From: Dehalococcoidia bacterium
GTDB lineage: Bacteria; Chloroflexota; Dehalococcoidia; UBA3495; JAAXIE01
NCBI GenBank assembly: GCA_012270525.1
Contig: JAAXIE010000238.1
Location: 1-5,905, forward strand
Direction of reading: 5' to 3'
Length of the DNA stretch: 5,905 nucleotides
Numbering within the stretch: the first letter of the stretch is position 1; each line of letters opens with the position of its first letter. The notes beneath the pieces were generated by a model. It made no database searches, was not told where the DNA came from, and saw only the letters and a list, made by a program, of their open reading frames with translations. Below, piece by piece: positions 5,051 to 5,905 of the stretch. The translations under genes were made by a program, and so were the position numbers.

Positions 5051-5905
5051 ATGGTGGACTGGAACGCCCGTGGCCATGTGGCCCAGGACATCACCGAGGC
5101 GGCGGGCATGACCCCGCTGCTGCGGTTGGGCCGGGTGGCCCAAGGGCCACAGGAGTTGTGCGCCAAGCTGGAGTTCATGAACCCCACCTCCAGCCTCAAA
5201 GACCGGATACTGCGCCATATGGTGCTGCGGGCCGAGGAGCGAGGCGACCTGCGCCCCGGGATGACCATCCTCGAGGCATCCACCGGCAGCACTGGCATCG
5301 CCACCGCCATGATCGGGGCGGTGCGCGGCTACCCCGTGGTCATCGTGATGCCTGAGGGGATGAGCGACGAGCGCAAGGAGTGCATGCGGGCCTACGGGGC
5401 CGAACTGGTGCTGACTCCAGGTGCCGAGAGCGATGTGGACCTCTGCCTGGAGAAGGTGGAAGAACTGAAGGCGGGCAGTCCCGGAAGGTTCTGGGAACCT
5501 GCCCAGTTTTCCAACCGGGACAACATCGAGGCCCATTACCTGACCACCGGGCCGGAAATCTGGGACCAGACCGGTGGCCGGGCCGATGTGTTCGTCGCTT
5601 CCCAGGGTAGCGGAGGCACCGTGTCGGGCGTGGGCAAGTACCTCAAGGAGCGCAACCCCGCAGCCCGGGTCTACGCCGTGGAGCCAGCCGAGTGCCCCAT
5701 CCTGTCAGGGGGCGGCTGGGGACCCCATCTCATTGAAGGCATCGGCGACGGCTTCATACCCGACAACCTGGACTTGGACTACGTCGACGGCGTGGTGACC
5801 GTCTCTTCCCAGGAGTCCATCGACATGGCCCGTCGCTTGGCCCGGGAAGAAGGCGTCTTCTGTGGCATCTCCTCGGGGTGCAACGTCACCGCTGCCAACA
5901 AGCTC
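5051..5905 (+). CDS. Fold-type II PLP enzyme, cysteine synthase/cystathionine beta-synthase family, C-terminus cut by window edge
   Basis: I translated 285 codons from the ATG at 5051 to the right edge without a stop; family catalytic domains run about 300-330 aa. Seen: MTPLLRL (20-26), Schiff-base lysine Lys50 in NPTSSLKDR (44-52), a substrate loop STGSTG (77-82), VIVMPEGMSDERK (97-109), phosphate-binding GSGGT (186-190) in SQGSGGTVSGVGKYL, EP (about 209-210), IEGIGDGFIP and, near the edge, GVFCGISSG (to 276). This matches O-acetylserine sulfhydrylase-type enzymes, which do beta-replacement on an activated serine or related amino acid. Two loops depart from CysK: GSVKDR reads SSLKDR, and SGNTG reads TGSTG, so the Asn that contacts the PLP ring hydroxyl is Ser80. 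The enzyme may therefore be a specialised relative (beta-replacement, desulfhydrase or other lyase) rather than housekeeping CysK. It is the second gene of the operon with the luciferase-like oxidoreductase. Confidence 0.92.
   Translation, partial: MVDWNARGHVAQDITEAAGMTPLLRLGRVAQGPQELCAKLEFMNPTSSLKDRILRHMVLRAEERGDLRPGMTILEASTGSTGIATAMIGAVRGYPVVIVMPEGMSDERKECMRAYGAELVLTPGAESDVDLCLEKVEELKAGSPGRFWEPAQFSNRDNIEAHYLTTGPEIWDQTGGRADVFVASQGSGGTVSGVGKYLKERNPAARVYAVEPAECPILSGGGWGPHLIEGIGDGFIPDNLDLDYVDGVVTVSSQESIDMARRLAREEGVFCGISSGCNVTAANKL

Overview
This is a GC-rich bacterial window in which nearly all bases are coding. It carries six genes in two divergent blocks. Four are on the minus strand (positions 1 to 3861) and two are on the plus strand (4110 to the right edge). 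The two outermost genes run off the window. Strong AGGAGG-type ribosome sites precede most starts. The mix of tandem short-chain dehydrogenases (SDRs), a luciferase-like flavin/F420 oxidoreductase and an AAA/DUF4143 ATPase resembles gene content I associate with Chloroflexota (SAR202/Dehalococcoidia-like) or high-GC Actinomycetota. That placement is inference from gene content only; no marker gene is present.

Left part (1-1121, minus): an almost complete AAA_14/DUF4143 ATPase, missing only its last few residues at the left edge. Its upstream gap (1122-1391) is non-coding, looks more AT-rich than the surroundings in its 1130-1270 part, and holds several short inverted and direct repeats, including a perfect 10-bp palindrome.

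Middle (1392-3861, minus): three tandem SDR paralogues of exactly 251 residues each. They align without gaps and are about 62-64% identical in every pairing by hand count. They are probably read in the order 3861 to 1392 from a good sigma-70-type promoter at 3974-4002. The predicted leader contains a nested set of inverted repeats built on a GCGAC core at roughly two-helical-turn spacing, the best candidate regulatory element in the window.

Right part (4110-5905, plus): a luciferase-like monooxygenase-family oxidoreductase and, 11 bp downstream, a fold-type II PLP enzyme of the cysteine synthase/cystathionine beta-synthase family. They form a tight operon divergent from the SDRs.

Taken together, 1392-5905 looks like a divergent catabolic or modifying cassette: three NAD-type alcohol/ketone dehydrogenases, one flavin/F420 oxidoreductase and one PLP lyase/synthase. 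The substrate cannot be read from the sequence. I found no mobile element, CRISPR array, tRNA or rRNA, and nothing that by itself establishes a new biological system.
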